Shown here: positions 19,058 to 27,267 of the stretch, one piece after another
Layout of the letters: every line of letters begins with the position of its first letter
Numbering within the stretch: position 1 is the stretch's first letter
NCBI RefSeq assembly: GCF_001046635.1
Contig: NZ_KQ130452.1
Coordinates: forward strand, 980,668 to 1,044,667
Source: Novosphingobium barchaimii LL02
GTDB taxonomy: Bacteria > Pseudomonadota > Alphaproteobacteria > Sphingomonadales > Sphingomonadaceae
Direction: 5' to 3'
Length of the DNA stretch: 64,000 nt
Program-made: the position numbers and the translations under genes
The notes under the pieces: model-generated
What the model was told of the DNA's origin: nothing
What the model saw: only the letters and a program-made list of their open reading frames with translations
Database searches by the model: none

Positions 19058-20202
19058 CAGCGCGGTTCCCGGGGCAGTTCCAGCACGTCGCTGGCGATGA
19101 TGTTGAGCTGGATCTCGGCCGACCCGGCGGCAACCCCGGCCACGATGCCGCGCTGGTGGTGCATCTTGAGGTAAGGCGATGCCCCGGCCAGCGCTTGAGG
19201 CACGAATTCGACCACGAATTCGCACACCGCCCGCTCGGCCATGACGGTGGCATAACGCGCGGAACTCGATTCCGCGCCGATCGAAAGGCCGTCGACCCGC
19301 TTTTGCACAACCGCGTAGTTCGCCGTGGCGGCCGCCTCGCATAGCGCCGCACAGCGCGCTGCCTCGATCCGCACATGTTCGCGGGCAAAACGGCTCTCGC
19401 CCTGCAGCATCGCCACCGCCCGGTCGAGCGCGGCGCGGGCAAGCGTGAAGCGCGGGATGCCCAGCCGCTCGTTGCGCAGCGAATAGGCGACGATCTCCCA
19501 CGCCTGCCCCTCGTCGCCGAAACGGGCGGTTTCCGGCACGGTCACGTCGTCGAAGAACACCTCGTGGATGTCGCCCTCACCGATCAGCGACGGAATCTGC
19601 CGCACGGTGATGCCCGGCGTGTCCATCGGCACCAGAATGATGGTGATGCCCTTCTTGCGGTCGTCGCTGGTGCGGGTGAGCAGGAAGCAGGTGTCCGCCA
19701 GACCGGCGTAGCTGGTCCAGATCTTCTGCCCGTTGATGACGTAGCTGCCATCCCGCAATTCGGCGCGGGTGCGCAGCGCAGCAAGGTCCGAACCCGCGTC
19801 AGGCTCGGAGAAACCCTGACACCACAGAGACTGCCCCCTGGTGATCGGTTCGAGGTAGCGGGCTTTCTGCTCCGGCGTACCGTACTTCTGCAAAGTCGGG
19901 CCGATCCAGTTGACGTTCATGTACTGGCCGCCGCGCGGCTCGCCAGCGATCCACATTTCCTCGGCCAGGATCTGCTGTTCCCACGGGCCAAGCCCCTCGC
20001 CGCCCATTTCCACAGGCCAGTGCGGAAAGAGGATACCCGCCTCGGCGAGCTTCACGCAAAATTCGCGCGCAAAGGCAGTCAGCGCCGGGGACGCGGGGCC
20101 ATGTTCCGAGAACTTCTCCCAGTCACCGGTCAGGTTGGCCTCCAGGAAATCCCGGATCTTGTGCCGGAAGGCGTCCTGCTCGGGTGTCCATTCGAATTGC
20201 AT
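19057..20202 (-). CDS. Acyl-CoA dehydrogenase, large subunit of a heteromeric pair
   Basis: This 381-residue flavoprotein starts MQFEWTPEQDAFRHKIRDFL. It has CQGFSEPDAGSDLAAL and QKIWTSYA in the middle domain, both standard acyl-CoA dehydrogenase FAD/substrate segments, and AEIQLNIIASDVLELPREPR at the C terminus. It introduces a trans-2,3 double bond into an acyl-CoA, passing electrons to ETF. The in-frame extension upstream of the ATG is not ACAD-like, so 20202 is taken as the start. It is translationally coupled to the small subunit gene and diverges from the Rieske ferredoxin gene. Confidence 0.92.
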   Translation of the reverse strand: MQFEWTPEQDAFRHKIRDFLEANLTGDWEKFSEHGPASPALTAFAREFCVKLAEAGILFPHWPVEMGGEGLGPWEQQILAEEMWIAGEPRGGQYMNVNWIGPTLQKYGTPEQKARYLEPITRGQSLWCQGFSEPDAGSDLAALRTRAELRDGSYVINGQKIWTSYAGLADTCFLLTRTSDDRKKGITIILVPMDTPGITVRQIPSLIGEGDIHEVFFDDVTVPETARFGDEGQAWEIVAYSLRNERLGIPRFTLARAALDRAVAMLQGESRFAREHVRIEAARCAALCEAAATANYAVVQKRVDGLSIGAESSSARYATVMAERAVCEFVVEFVPQALAGASPYLKMHHQRGIVAGVAAGSAEIQLNIIASDVLELPREPR

Positions 20203-20386
20203 CGGCGCAGCGCCTCTCCTCTTGTGCCTTTCGTTAGGCGCAAGAACGCACGCGCCACAACATGGCCGCCGACGCAATCGCGGGTGCGATTGGCTCCGGG
20301 CCCTGCTCTGGCATCTGCAAAGCGCTTGCGGCATGACCGTGAAAACGGGACTGGGACCGAACGATGCAGAAAGTCGAAACAGCATA

Positions 20387-20701
20387 ATGAGCGAACAGGC
20401 ATTCGTCGCCGTGGCAAAGCTGGAGGAAATTCCGGCAGGCGGCAAAAAAGTGGTCGAAGTGAACGGCATCAGCGTGGTTCTGGTGAACGCCAACGACCGG
20501 ATTTTTGCGGTCCGCAACTTGTGCAGCCACGCTTACGAGACACTGGAATGCGGCCGGGTGCGGGCGGGGTGGATTTCCTGCCCGGTCCACGGCGCCCGCT
20601 TCGATCTCGAAACCGGCAAGCCGCTGAACCCGCCCGCGACGATGCCGATCGAGACGTACGAAGTGCGAATAGACGGCGACACGATCGAAGTAGCCGCCTG
20701 A
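20387..20701 (+). CDS. Rieske [2Fe-2S] ferredoxin (dioxygenase-type electron carrier)
   Basis: This 104-residue soluble Rieske protein has C46-x-H48 and C65-x2-H68 as the cluster ligands (CSHAYE and CPVHGARFDL). Size and motif spacing fit the ferredoxin component of ring-hydroxylating or steroid-type oxygenases. No oxygenase or ferredoxin reductase gene is in the window, so its partner must be encoded elsewhere. It stands alone, divergent from one acyl-CoA dehydrogenase pair. A promoter for the next pair starts seven bases after its stop. Confidence 0.92.
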   Translation: MSEQAFVAVAKLEEIPAGGKKVVEVNGISVVLVNANDRIFAVRNLCSHAYETLECGRVRAGWISCPVHGARFDLETGKPLNPPATMPIETYEVRIDGDTIEVAA

Positions 20702-20707
20702 CGCGAC

Positions 20708-20736
20708 TTGACTTTCGTAACCAAATAGGTTATAAG
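20708..20736 (+). promoter_or_regulatory. Strong sigma-70-like promoter with embedded operator
   Basis: TTGACT (20708-20713) and TATAAG (20731-20736) are separated by exactly 17 bases. The spacer holds a perfect inverted repeat, TAACC-N5-GGTTA at 20718-20732, overlapping the -10 box. This is the best promoter seen in the window and is well placed for repression. Transcription would begin near 20743 and run toward the second acyl-CoA dehydrogenase pair. Confidence 0.7.
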
Positions 20737-21193
20737 CTGCGTCGTCGATTTCGGTCGACATAGCGGCGGGGCGGGGAGTGTGTAGCTGACACTTCATGCT
20801 TTTCCGCACATGGTCGGCGCCCGGTGGTGGACCGGACAAGCCGCAATCGGATGCGTGGATGAAAACGGGGGTATGCCCCCGGGACCGGCGGCAGGGGAGC
20901 GAGCCCGACCCGCCATCCCCGCGCACCACAGGGCCGTGCCTGAGAGTTTTTGAGGTTTGCCCCTCTCCGGCCGTTCGCGATTCACAGGCAAGCTCGACAA
21001 GCATGTCGCCTGATGCTGGCGGCCCCAGCGCCGGCCATACCCGTCCGCTGAATTTCCCTGGCGTTATCCCGCGTTCGCCGGCGGGCGACGAGCCGTACCC
21101 TCACCCGATGGGTGAAGCGTTGCCCTCGCGATATCGCCCACACGTACCGCTCGGTGTGGACGCCGGTCCGACCCCTGTGCTTGGACGGTGGCC
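20737..21193 (+). ncRNA. Long structured leader (or small RNA) ahead of the second acyl-CoA dehydrogenase pair
   Basis: About 450 bases separate the promoter from the next start codon. One strand stays open for about 130 codons from 20796, but the translation is Pro/Ser/Gly-rich with no domain, so I do not call it a gene. Obvious hairpins are AGTGT/ACACT at 20777-20793, a six-pair stem CGGGGG-TATG-CCCCCG around 20866-20881, and a composite stem at 20932-20972 where GGCCG pairs CGGCC and GAGAG pairs CTCTC. I recognise no riboswitch class. It could be a regulatory leader, a separate sRNA or simply a degraded spacer. Confidence 0.35.
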
Positions 21194-22387
21194 ATGACCC
21201 ATACCCCCGACCTCGAAGCCCTGCGCCGCGAAGTACGCGATTTCCTGAGGGCAGAAGCCCCGGCGAACTGGCGCGATGCCAGCCGCACGCAAGACGACTT
21301 TGTTGCCACCCAGCGGCAATGGTTCACCAAGCTGGTGAAGGCCGGATTTGCGATCCCGCACTGGCCTGCGCGGTTCCCCGGCGGCGGACGCGGGCTTGCC
21401 GAACAGAAAGTGATCTACGAGGAACTGGCGAAGGCCGATTGCCCGCGCCTGCTACTCTCGTTCGTCTCCACCTATCACGCCTTCGCCACGCTCAACGAAT
21501 GCGCCAGCGCCGAGCAGCAGGCCGAGTACCTCCCCCGCATCCTCGAAGGCGAAACCTGGTGCCAGGGCTTCTCGGAACCTGGCGCGGGATCAGACCTTGC
21601 CGCAATCAAGACCCGGGCCACGCGCGAGATGCGCGATGGGCGCGAGGTCTATGTCGTGAGCGGCCAGAAGGTCTGGTCGACGATGGCGCAGTTCGCGCAG
21701 AAATGCCTGCTGCTGGTGCGCACGTCCTCGGACGGACCCAAGCAGGCGGGCATCACCTACCTGCTGATGGACATGGATGCGCCCGGTGTGTCCGTGCGCC
21801 CGATTCACCAGATTCAGGGCGACGAGGAATTCGCCGAGATCTTCCTCGACAACGTCGAGATCCCCGTAACCCGGCGTGTTGGTGAAGAGGGCAAGGGCTG
21901 GGCCGTGGCGCAGACAACGCTCGCTTCCGAACGCGGCCTCACCCTGATGGAACTGAGCTACCGGATGCGCGGCGCCCTTGCCCGCGTGGCCACGCTGATC
22001 CGTGAGCACGGACATGACGAAGACCGCGGCGTTCTGCGCGACTTCGGCGAACTGGCGACGCAGGTAGACGCCGTCTGCGCCATCGCCGACCAGTTCCTCG
22101 ACAACCGCATCAACGGCATCGAGCGCATGGGCGACGCCTCTATCGTCAAGAACAGCTACAGCCGCGCATTGCGGGCCTATGCGAAGCTAGGCCTGCGCCT
22201 TGGCGGGATGGCCGAACAATATGTCGCGCCGATCACCTTCGGCGATCTCAACACCGGTAACTGGATGGCGGACTTCATGAACTCCTACGCCTGGACCATC
22301 GCCGGCGGCAGCGAGGAAGTGCAGCGCAACATCATCGCCGAAAGGATGCTGGAAATGCCGCGCGAGCCGAAGGGCTGGGTGATCTGA
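21194..22387 (+). CDS. Acyl-CoA dehydrogenase, large subunit of a second heteromeric pair
   Basis: This 397-residue protein has the same architecture as the enzyme at 19057-20202: CQGFSEPGAGSDLAAIKT and QKVWSTMAQFAQK in the middle domain, and GGSEEVQRNIIAERMLEM near the C terminus. The ATG at 21194 gives MTHTPDLEALRREVRDFL; an in-frame GTG two codons earlier is possible, and the ribosome binding site is weak. The small subunit gene follows after one base. It probably desaturates an acyl-CoA of a branched or ring substrate with its partner. Confidence 0.92.
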   Translation: MTHTPDLEALRREVRDFLRAEAPANWRDASRTQDDFVATQRQWFTKLVKAGFAIPHWPARFPGGGRGLAEQKVIYEELAKADCPRLLLSFVSTYHAFATLNECASAEQQAEYLPRILEGETWCQGFSEPGAGSDLAAIKTRATREMRDGREVYVVSGQKVWSTMAQFAQKCLLLVRTSSDGPKQAGITYLLMDMDAPGVSVRPIHQIQGDEEFAEIFLDNVEIPVTRRVGEEGKGWAVAQTTLASERGLTLMELSYRMRGALARVATLIREHGHDEDRGVLRDFGELATQVDAVCAIADQFLDNRINGIERMGDASIVKNSYSRALRAYAKLGLRLGGMAEQYVAPITFGDLNTGNWMADFMNSYAWTIAGGSEEVQRNIIAERMLEMPREPKGWVI

Positions 22388-22388
22388 C

Positions 22389-23405
22389 ATGATCGAACTG
22401 AACGAACTGACCGACGCAGCGCAGAAGGCCTTCCCGGCCAGCGCACTCTCCCCGTCGCGTGACGAAAGCTGGGGGCTGGTCGCGGAAATGGGCTGGCTGA
22501 TGGTCCGCCTGCCCGAAGACGACGGCGGCCTTGGCCTGACCCGCGAAGCCTCCACCGCGATCCACTTCGAGATGGGCCGGATACTGGCGACCACTCCGCT
22601 GATCCCCGCACAGCTTGGCCTTCAAGCGGTACTGGCGAGCGAAATGCTGGCCGCCCGCGCAGGATGGCTCGAACGCATCGCCGGGGGTGACTACGTGCCC
22701 CTGCACCTCCTTCCCACGAAACTGGAGGCGGCAGCGGATGGTGCGATCTCTGGCACGGTCGGCGGCGTTTTCGACGCCGACATGGCGGCGGCGGCCGTGG
22801 TGCGCCTGCCCTCGGGCTATGCGCTGGTCCCAATCGACGCACCGGGCGTGTCGTTTGTGGAGCGCCCGATCTGGGATCCCAGCCGGCGCATGTTCGATCT
22901 CGTACTGGATGGCTATGCGCCCGATCCCGCGCTGATGCTCTGCGACGCGGCACGGGCCGGCCCGCTCCATGACGCGCTGGCACCCGAGGCACACCTCGCC
23001 TTGGCCGCCGACTGCCTTGGCGCCGCCAATGCCGCACTGGAGCTGACGATCGAATACCTCGGGATGCGCCGCCAGTTCGACCGGCCGCTTGCCATGTTCC
23101 AGGCGCTCAAGCACCGCGCCGCCGACATGAAGACCCGCATCGCCGCCGCCGAAGCCCTGCTGTGGGGCCGCGCTAGGGACAAGGACGCCACCCTCGTTCA
23201 ATGCGGAGCAGCCAAGACGCTGGCGGCAGAGGCTTTCGCCTTCGTCACCGAAGAGGCGATCCAGCTCCACGGCGGCATCGGCCTGACGCAGGAACATCCG
23301 ATCCACCGCTTCATGAAGCGCGCCATGCTGAACCTCCAGCTTTGCGGCTCATCCGTCTTGTGGAACGAGCGCGTCGGCCGCGAGGCATTGGCGAAGCTCG
23401 ACTAA
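22389..23405 (+). CDS. Acyl-CoA dehydrogenase, small subunit of a second heteromeric pair
   Basis: This 338-residue acyl-CoA dehydrogenase homologue begins one base after the stop of the large subunit. The C-terminal domain shows RRQFDRPLAMFQALKHRAAD and IQLHGGIGLTQEHPIHRFMK, the counterpart of the segment in the other small subunit. The N-terminal and middle domains are shorter and divergent. Together with its partner it fits an alpha2beta2 enzyme in which each heterodimer builds one active site. No terminator is evident before the CDF gene. Confidence 0.88.
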   Translation: MIELNELTDAAQKAFPASALSPSRDESWGLVAEMGWLMVRLPEDDGGLGLTREASTAIHFEMGRILATTPLIPAQLGLQAVLASEMLAARAGWLERIAGGDYVPLHLLPTKLEAAADGAISGTVGGVFDADMAAAAVVRLPSGYALVPIDAPGVSFVERPIWDPSRRMFDLVLDGYAPDPALMLCDAARAGPLHDALAPEAHLALAADCLGAANAALELTIEYLGMRRQFDRPLAMFQALKHRAADMKTRIAAAEALLWGRARDKDATLVQCGAAKTLAAEAFAFVTEEAIQLHGGIGLTQEHPIHRFMKRAMLNLQLCGSSVLWNERVGREALAKLD

Positions 23406-23454
23406 ACCTTGGCATGATGGCGCAACGTCCGCAGGTCCTGCAAGTTACGCCGTC

Positions 23455-24423
23455 ATGGCCACAGTTTCCGACCCTCCATCCGCCACCAAGGCGGGGCACC
23501 CTTCCGAAATCCGCAAGAACATCGTGCTCTACGGCGCGCTTGCCGCGAACATGGGGATCGCGGTGGCCAAGTTCGTGGCGGCGGGGATCGGCGGCTCCTC
23601 GGCTATGGCGACCGAAGGCGTTCACTCGCTGGTCGACAGCGGCAACCAGGTGCTGCTGCTTTACGGCCAGCGCAAGGCGAAGCGCGCGCCCGATGCCGCG
23701 CATCCCTTCGGGTATGGGCGCGAGCTGTATTTCTGGGCCTTCGTCGTCGCGATCCTGATCTTCGCGGGCGGCGCGGGCATCTCGATCTATGAAGGCATCG
23801 TCCATATCCGTGCCCCTCACCCGATCGAAGACCCGACGCTGAGCTACGTCGTGCTTGGCATCGCCTTTGCCATGGAGGGTACATCCTGGGCGCTCGCGGT
23901 GCGGGAATTCAACGCCGGGCGCGCCGGACAGAGCTGGTGGCAGGCCGTTCGCCGCTCCAAGGACCCGCCGGGTTTCATCGTGCTGTTCGAGGACAGCGCG
24001 GCCCTGATCGGTCTGGTCATCGCCGCGCTCGGCATCTGGGCGAGCGGGTACTTCGGCGATGCCCGGCTAGACGGCGCCGCCTCGGTTCTCATCGGCCTCG
24101 TACTTGCCGCCGTTGCCGTGCTGCTGGCGCGAGAATCGAAAGGCCTGCTCATCGGCGAAGCGGCCGACCCTGCCCTGATCGCGCAGTTGCGGGCGGTGAT
24201 GGAGGGCAATGGCTCGATCACCTCGGTCAACCACGTGCGCACCGTCCACACCGGCCCCGACGCGGTCTTCGTGGCGATCAGTGCCGATTTCGTCGACGAT
24301 CTGCCCATGGGCGAGGCGGAATCCCTGATCGAAGAACTGGAAACGCGCATGAAGGCGCTCTCACCCAAGATCACCTCGATCTACATCAGGCCGGAGAAAC
24401 GCGAACAGGCGTTTGTGGAGTAA
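23455..24423 (+). CDS. Cation diffusion facilitator (CDF, ZNT9-like) metal transporter
   Basis: This 322-residue inner-membrane protein has about six hydrophobic segments and a soluble C-terminal domain (from ~210). The TM2 metal motif is GVHSLVDSGNQ with H57 and D61. TM5 carries FEDSAALIG (E179, D180), a variant seen in the ZNT9/SLC30A9-like branch rather than the second HxxxD of classical zinc exporters. It would move Zn or a similar divalent cation in exchange for protons. It follows the dehydrogenase pair by 49 bases but has no functional link visible. Confidence 0.85.
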   Translation: MATVSDPPSATKAGHPSEIRKNIVLYGALAANMGIAVAKFVAAGIGGSSAMATEGVHSLVDSGNQVLLLYGQRKAKRAPDAAHPFGYGRELYFWAFVVAILIFAGGAGISIYEGIVHIRAPHPIEDPTLSYVVLGIAFAMEGTSWALAVREFNAGRAGQSWWQAVRRSKDPPGFIVLFEDSAALIGLVIAALGIWASGYFGDARLDGAASVLIGLVLAAVAVLLARESKGLLIGEAADPALIAQLRAVMEGNGSITSVNHVRTVHTGPDAVFVAISADFVDDLPMGEAESLIEELETRMKALSPKITSIYIRPEKREQAFVE

Positions 24424-24462
24424 GGCGCTCCGCCGATGACGACTTGAAAAACCGGCAAAGCT

Positions 24463-24484
24463 CTCTCCCGCCGAAGCGGGAGAG
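24463..24484. terminator. Hairpin between convergent CDF and E1 beta genes
   Basis: A nine-pair stem CTCTCCCGC / GCGGGAGAG with a CGAA loop. On the minus strand it is followed 12 bases later by TTTTT, so it more likely terminates the E1 beta transcript; no T-run follows on the plus strand. Confidence 0.6.
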
Positions 24485-24491
24485 GCCTAAG

Positions 24492-25523
24492 TCAGTCATA
24501 TTCGCAAAGCGCCTTGGCGGCAGCGGCGATATCGGCCGGCTGCACGAGGAAGGCGTCTTCCAGGACCTTGGCGAACGGCACCGCGCTATAGGGCGCGCCC
24601 AGACGCCGTACCGGCGCCTTCAGCTTGCGGAACAGTTCTTCCTGAATCGTCGAGGCGATCTCGCCGCCCGGACCGAAATGGCGCACCGCCTCATGAACGA
24701 CGATCGCGCGGCCCGTCTTGTCGGCGGAGGCGAGGACGGCGTCCTTGTCCCACGGTGACACCGTGCGCAGGTCGATGACTTCGGCGGAAATGCCCTGCTG
24801 CGCCAGTTCATCGGCAGCGGCTAGGCAATTGGCGACCATGCCCGAATACGTGATCAGCGAGATATGCGTGCCCTCGCGCGCCACCCGCGCCTTGCCGAGC
24901 GGGATCGGTCCCTGATCGGCAGCCACGTCGCCGGGCACGAACAGGGTGCGGCTGTTCTCGATGAACAGCACCGGATCGGGGTCCCGGATCGCGGAGAGCA
25001 GCAGGCCCTTGTAGTCCGCCGGAGTGGCCGGAGCGACCACCTTGATCCCGGCGGTGTGGGCGAACCAGCCCTCGTAATGGTCCGAGTGCTGCCCGGCGGT
25101 CTGCCAGCCCGCGCCCGTCAGTGTGCGGATCACAAGCGGGACGGTGCTCTGCCCACCCGACATGAAGCGCAGCTTGGCCGCGTGGTTGACGATCATGTCC
25201 ATGGCCACGGTGATGAAGTTCATCAGCATGATCTCGGCCACCGGCTTGTAACCGGCCATCGCCGCGCCCACGGCGGCGCCCATGATCGACTGCTCGGCGA
25301 TCGGGGTGGAGCGCACGCGCAGGTCACCGAACTTGGTCGAGAGGCCGCGCGTGGTGCCCATCACCCCGCCGCCTTCGCGGTCCGCCACGTCCTCGCCGAA
25401 GACGAGGACCTTGGAGTCTTCCTCCATGGCCTGGAACAGCGCGGCGGTGATCGCCGCCTGGCCGGTCATCTTGAGCATTTCGCCGGCCTGGGCCGGGGTT
25501 GCTTCTGCGGTATCGGCGCTCAT
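24492..25523 (-). CDS. 2-oxoacid dehydrogenase E1 component, beta subunit
   Basis: This 343-residue protein matches pyruvate/acetoin/branched-chain dehydrogenase E1 beta subunits. It has VFGEDVADREGGGV near residue 42, TPIAEQSIMGAAVGAAM near 72, GWQTAGQHSDHYEGWFAH with the conserved histidines near 140, and the C-terminal transketolase-type domain with DLRTVSPWD. The first ~20 residues are Ala/Thr-rich. It overlaps the alpha-subunit stop by four bases (ATGA). No E2 or E3 gene is in the window, so the acyl acceptor is not evident. Pyruvate, acetoin and branched 2-oxoacids all remain possible. Confidence 0.9.
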   Translation of the reverse strand: MSADTAEATPAQAGEMLKMTGQAAITAALFQAMEEDSKVLVFGEDVADREGGGVMGTTRGLSTKFGDLRVRSTPIAEQSIMGAAVGAAMAGYKPVAEIMLMNFITVAMDMIVNHAAKLRFMSGGQSTVPLVIRTLTGAGWQTAGQHSDHYEGWFAHTAGIKVVAPATPADYKGLLLSAIRDPDPVLFIENSRTLFVPGDVAADQGPIPLGKARVAREGTHISLITYSGMVANCLAAADELAQQGISAEVIDLRTVSPWDKDAVLASADKTGRAIVVHEAVRHFGPGGEIASTIQEELFRKLKAPVRRLGAPYSAVPFAKVLEDAFLVQPADIAAAAKALCEYD

Positions 25524-26518
25524 GCCGGAATCTCCTCGGCAAAGACGTCGCGGCGCAGTTCGTCCACCGACGCGTATCCACTCTCGAAGGCGAAATCGAT
25601 CGCGTCCTGAACTTCCGCCTCGATGCCCGCCTTCATCTCTTCCAGCTGCGCCTCGGTGGCGACGCCGGTGTCGATCAGCAGCTGGCGGAACAGGACCAGC
25701 GGGTCCTTGGCCAGCGCCTCGGCCTTTTCTTCCTTGGTCATGTAGGCGTCGTTGTCGCCGAAGACGTGGCCCATGAAGCGGAACGTCTTACACTCCAGCA
25801 GGGTCGGTCCTTCGCCGGCGCGCGCTCGCTCGATAGCGGCGTGGGCATGGGCGTACATCTCGAAGGGATCGTTGCCGTCGACGGTGTAGCCGGGCATGCC
25901 GTAGCCGATCGCACGCTTGGAGATGAAGTCCACCGAGGTGCCATTCTCGTACCGCGTGTGTTCGGCAAAACCGTTGTTCGAACACACGAAGATCACCGGC
26001 AGCTTCCACACCGAGGCAAGGTTGAGCGACTCGTGAAAGGCGCCGATATTGCTGGCGCCGTCGCCGAAGTAGGCAATCGTCACGCGCTTCGACCCGTCGA
26101 GCAGCGAGGCCCAGGCGAAGCCGTTGGCGATCGGCATCGAGGAACCGACGATCCCCGTCGTCACCATCACGCCCGTTTCGGGGTGGGTAAGGTGCATCGG
26201 GCCGCCCTTGCCCTTGCATGTGCCGTCGACGCGGCCGCAGATTTCGGCCCAGAGCGGACGCAGCGGCATTCCCTTGGCGACCATGTCATGGATGCCGCGA
26301 TAGATCGTGCAGATCACGTCATCGTCGGTCATCAGGTTCGAGAGCGTGGACGGGATCACCTCCTGCCCGCGCGCCGAGTAATAAGGCGCGGTGATGCGGC
26401 CACGGCGGATCTGGGTCCGGGTGAATTCGTCGTTCCGCTCGATACGCACCATGCGGCGGTAGATGTCGAGCTGCGTGGCGGCATCGGGCGATGCCCTGTT
26501 TTCTGGCGTCTGGCTCAT
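25520..26518 (-). CDS. 2-oxoacid dehydrogenase E1 component, alpha subunit (TPP-binding)
   Basis: This 332-residue subunit carries the thiamine diphosphate motif GDGASN at 152-157, closing ~25 residues later at N181-N182. The CKGKGGPMHL segment before it resembles acetoin dehydrogenase and short PDH-E1 alpha proteins, and GHVFGDNDAYMTKEE in the C-terminal part aligns with the mobile loop. With the beta subunit it decarboxylates a 2-oxoacid and transfers the acyl group to a lipoyl E2. It is first in a two-gene operon. A palindrome 36 bases upstream of the ATG (26555-26570) may control it. Confidence 0.92.
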   Translation of the reverse strand: MSQTPENRASPDAATQLDIYRRMVRIERNDEFTRTQIRRGRITAPYYSARGQEVIPSTLSNLMTDDDVICTIYRGIHDMVAKGMPLRPLWAEICGRVDGTCKGKGGPMHLTHPETGVMVTTGIVGSSMPIANGFAWASLLDGSKRVTIAYFGDGASNIGAFHESLNLASVWKLPVIFVCSNNGFAEHTRYENGTSVDFISKRAIGYGMPGYTVDGNDPFEMYAHAHAAIERARAGEGPTLLECKTFRFMGHVFGDNDAYMTKEEKAEALAKDPLVLFRQLLIDTGVATEAQLEEMKAGIEAEVQDAIDFAFESGYASVDELRRDVFAEEIPA

Positions 26519-26554
26519 GAGTCCTCTCTCGAACAGCTTGGGCTGCTGAACACG

Positions 26555-26570
26555 CTGAACATTGGTTCAG
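26555..26570. promoter_or_regulatory. Perfect inverted repeat CTGAAC-ATTG-GTTCAG, candidate operator
   Basis: This 16-base palindrome lies just upstream of the E1 alpha start. Another GTTCAG on the minus strand lies nearby at 26546-26551. The form (TGAAC-N4-GTTCA) resembles sites of TetR/AcrR-type repressors. No regulator gene is adjacent. Confidence 0.45.
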
Positions 26571-26653
26571 TCACGCCCCCCGATGCAAGAGCGGGTGGAC
26601 CGCCCCGGCGTTATCGTTACGTCGCTACAGGAGCCTCGGGCGATCACGCGAAA

Positions 26654-26675
26654 AGGCCCCGGAAAGGAGGGGCCT
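26654..26675 (-). terminator. Rho-independent terminator after the EthD-like gene
   Basis: On the minus strand AGGCCCC and GGGGCCT form a seven-pair stem around an eight-base loop, followed by TTT and a GC-rich stretch. It lies 23 bases beyond the stop at 26699. Confidence 0.7.
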
Positions 26676-26698
26676 CCCGCTGTTCTGGAACCCCGGCC

Positions 26699-27034
26699 TC
26701 AGCCCTGCGGCACTACCCGCTCGCCATGTTCGGTGAACAGCGCGGTGTAGCAGGTGCCAAAGTCCTGCGCGTCGCTCTGGGTCAGTTCGCCACTTTTCGA
26801 CGCGGCGCCCATCGCCCCCAGCAACGCCATCGGATCATCCGCTTCGATGTCGTAAATCGCGAGGAATTCGTTCTCGTCGCTGCCCATCAACCTGGCGGCG
26901 AGCTTGTAGCGCTGGGCGCCCGCCATGCCGAACTTGTTCACCAGCTCGGGCAGGTGCGTGTTGTCATACCACTCGTGGTATTCCGCCTCGCGGCCGGGCT
27001 GCGGGCGGGTGAGCGCGACAAGTTTCATTTTCAT
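26699..27034 (-). CDS. Small EthD-like dimeric alpha/beta-barrel protein
   Basis: The 111-residue protein starts MKMKLVALTRPQPGREAEY. The segment EYHEWYDNTHLPELVNKFGM resembles EthD-type ferredoxin-fold proteins, which form dimeric barrels and often accompany degradative enzymes. The ATG at 27034 was chosen because GGAAAAG sits six bases upstream; two other in-frame ATGs lie within twelve bases. It is monocistronic, with its own terminator and 233 bases from the next gene. Exact activity is unknown. Confidence 0.65.
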   Translation of the reverse strand: MKMKLVALTRPQPGREAEYHEWYDNTHLPELVNKFGMAGAQRYKLAARLMGSDENEFLAIYDIEADDPMALLGAMGAASKSGELTQSDAQDFGTCYTALFTEHGERVVPQG

Positions 27035-27267
27035 GGGCATCTTTTCCGGATTGCTTGCGCCGTTCAGCATTCGCCAGCCATCTGGACGTTGCAAGCGTCA
27101 GCTATCCAAGCACCAAAAGCATCGCCCCGCCGCACCGACGAAAGCAAGCTAACGCCCATTTTCGGAAAAAAGCTCAGGGGGTGCGGAACGGACTATTCAA
27201 CTCTGGGCAGGGCGCCGCGCGGAACCGGCGCCTTATCCCGACTTGGTCGCAGCCGCCCCTGAAGGGA

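Noticed and set aside
20930-20975. Resemblance to a glycine riboswitch (CTCTCAGG-like block)
   Set aside because: The block AAACTCTCAGGCA reads only on the minus strand, which has no gene positioned to use it. The rest of the aptamer (second stem and ACCGAAGG-type junction) is missing.
20796-21197. 133-codon plus-strand ORF in the leader region
   Set aside because: Its Pro/Ser/Gly-rich translation has no domain or ribosome binding site and matches what a GC-rich non-coding frame gives.
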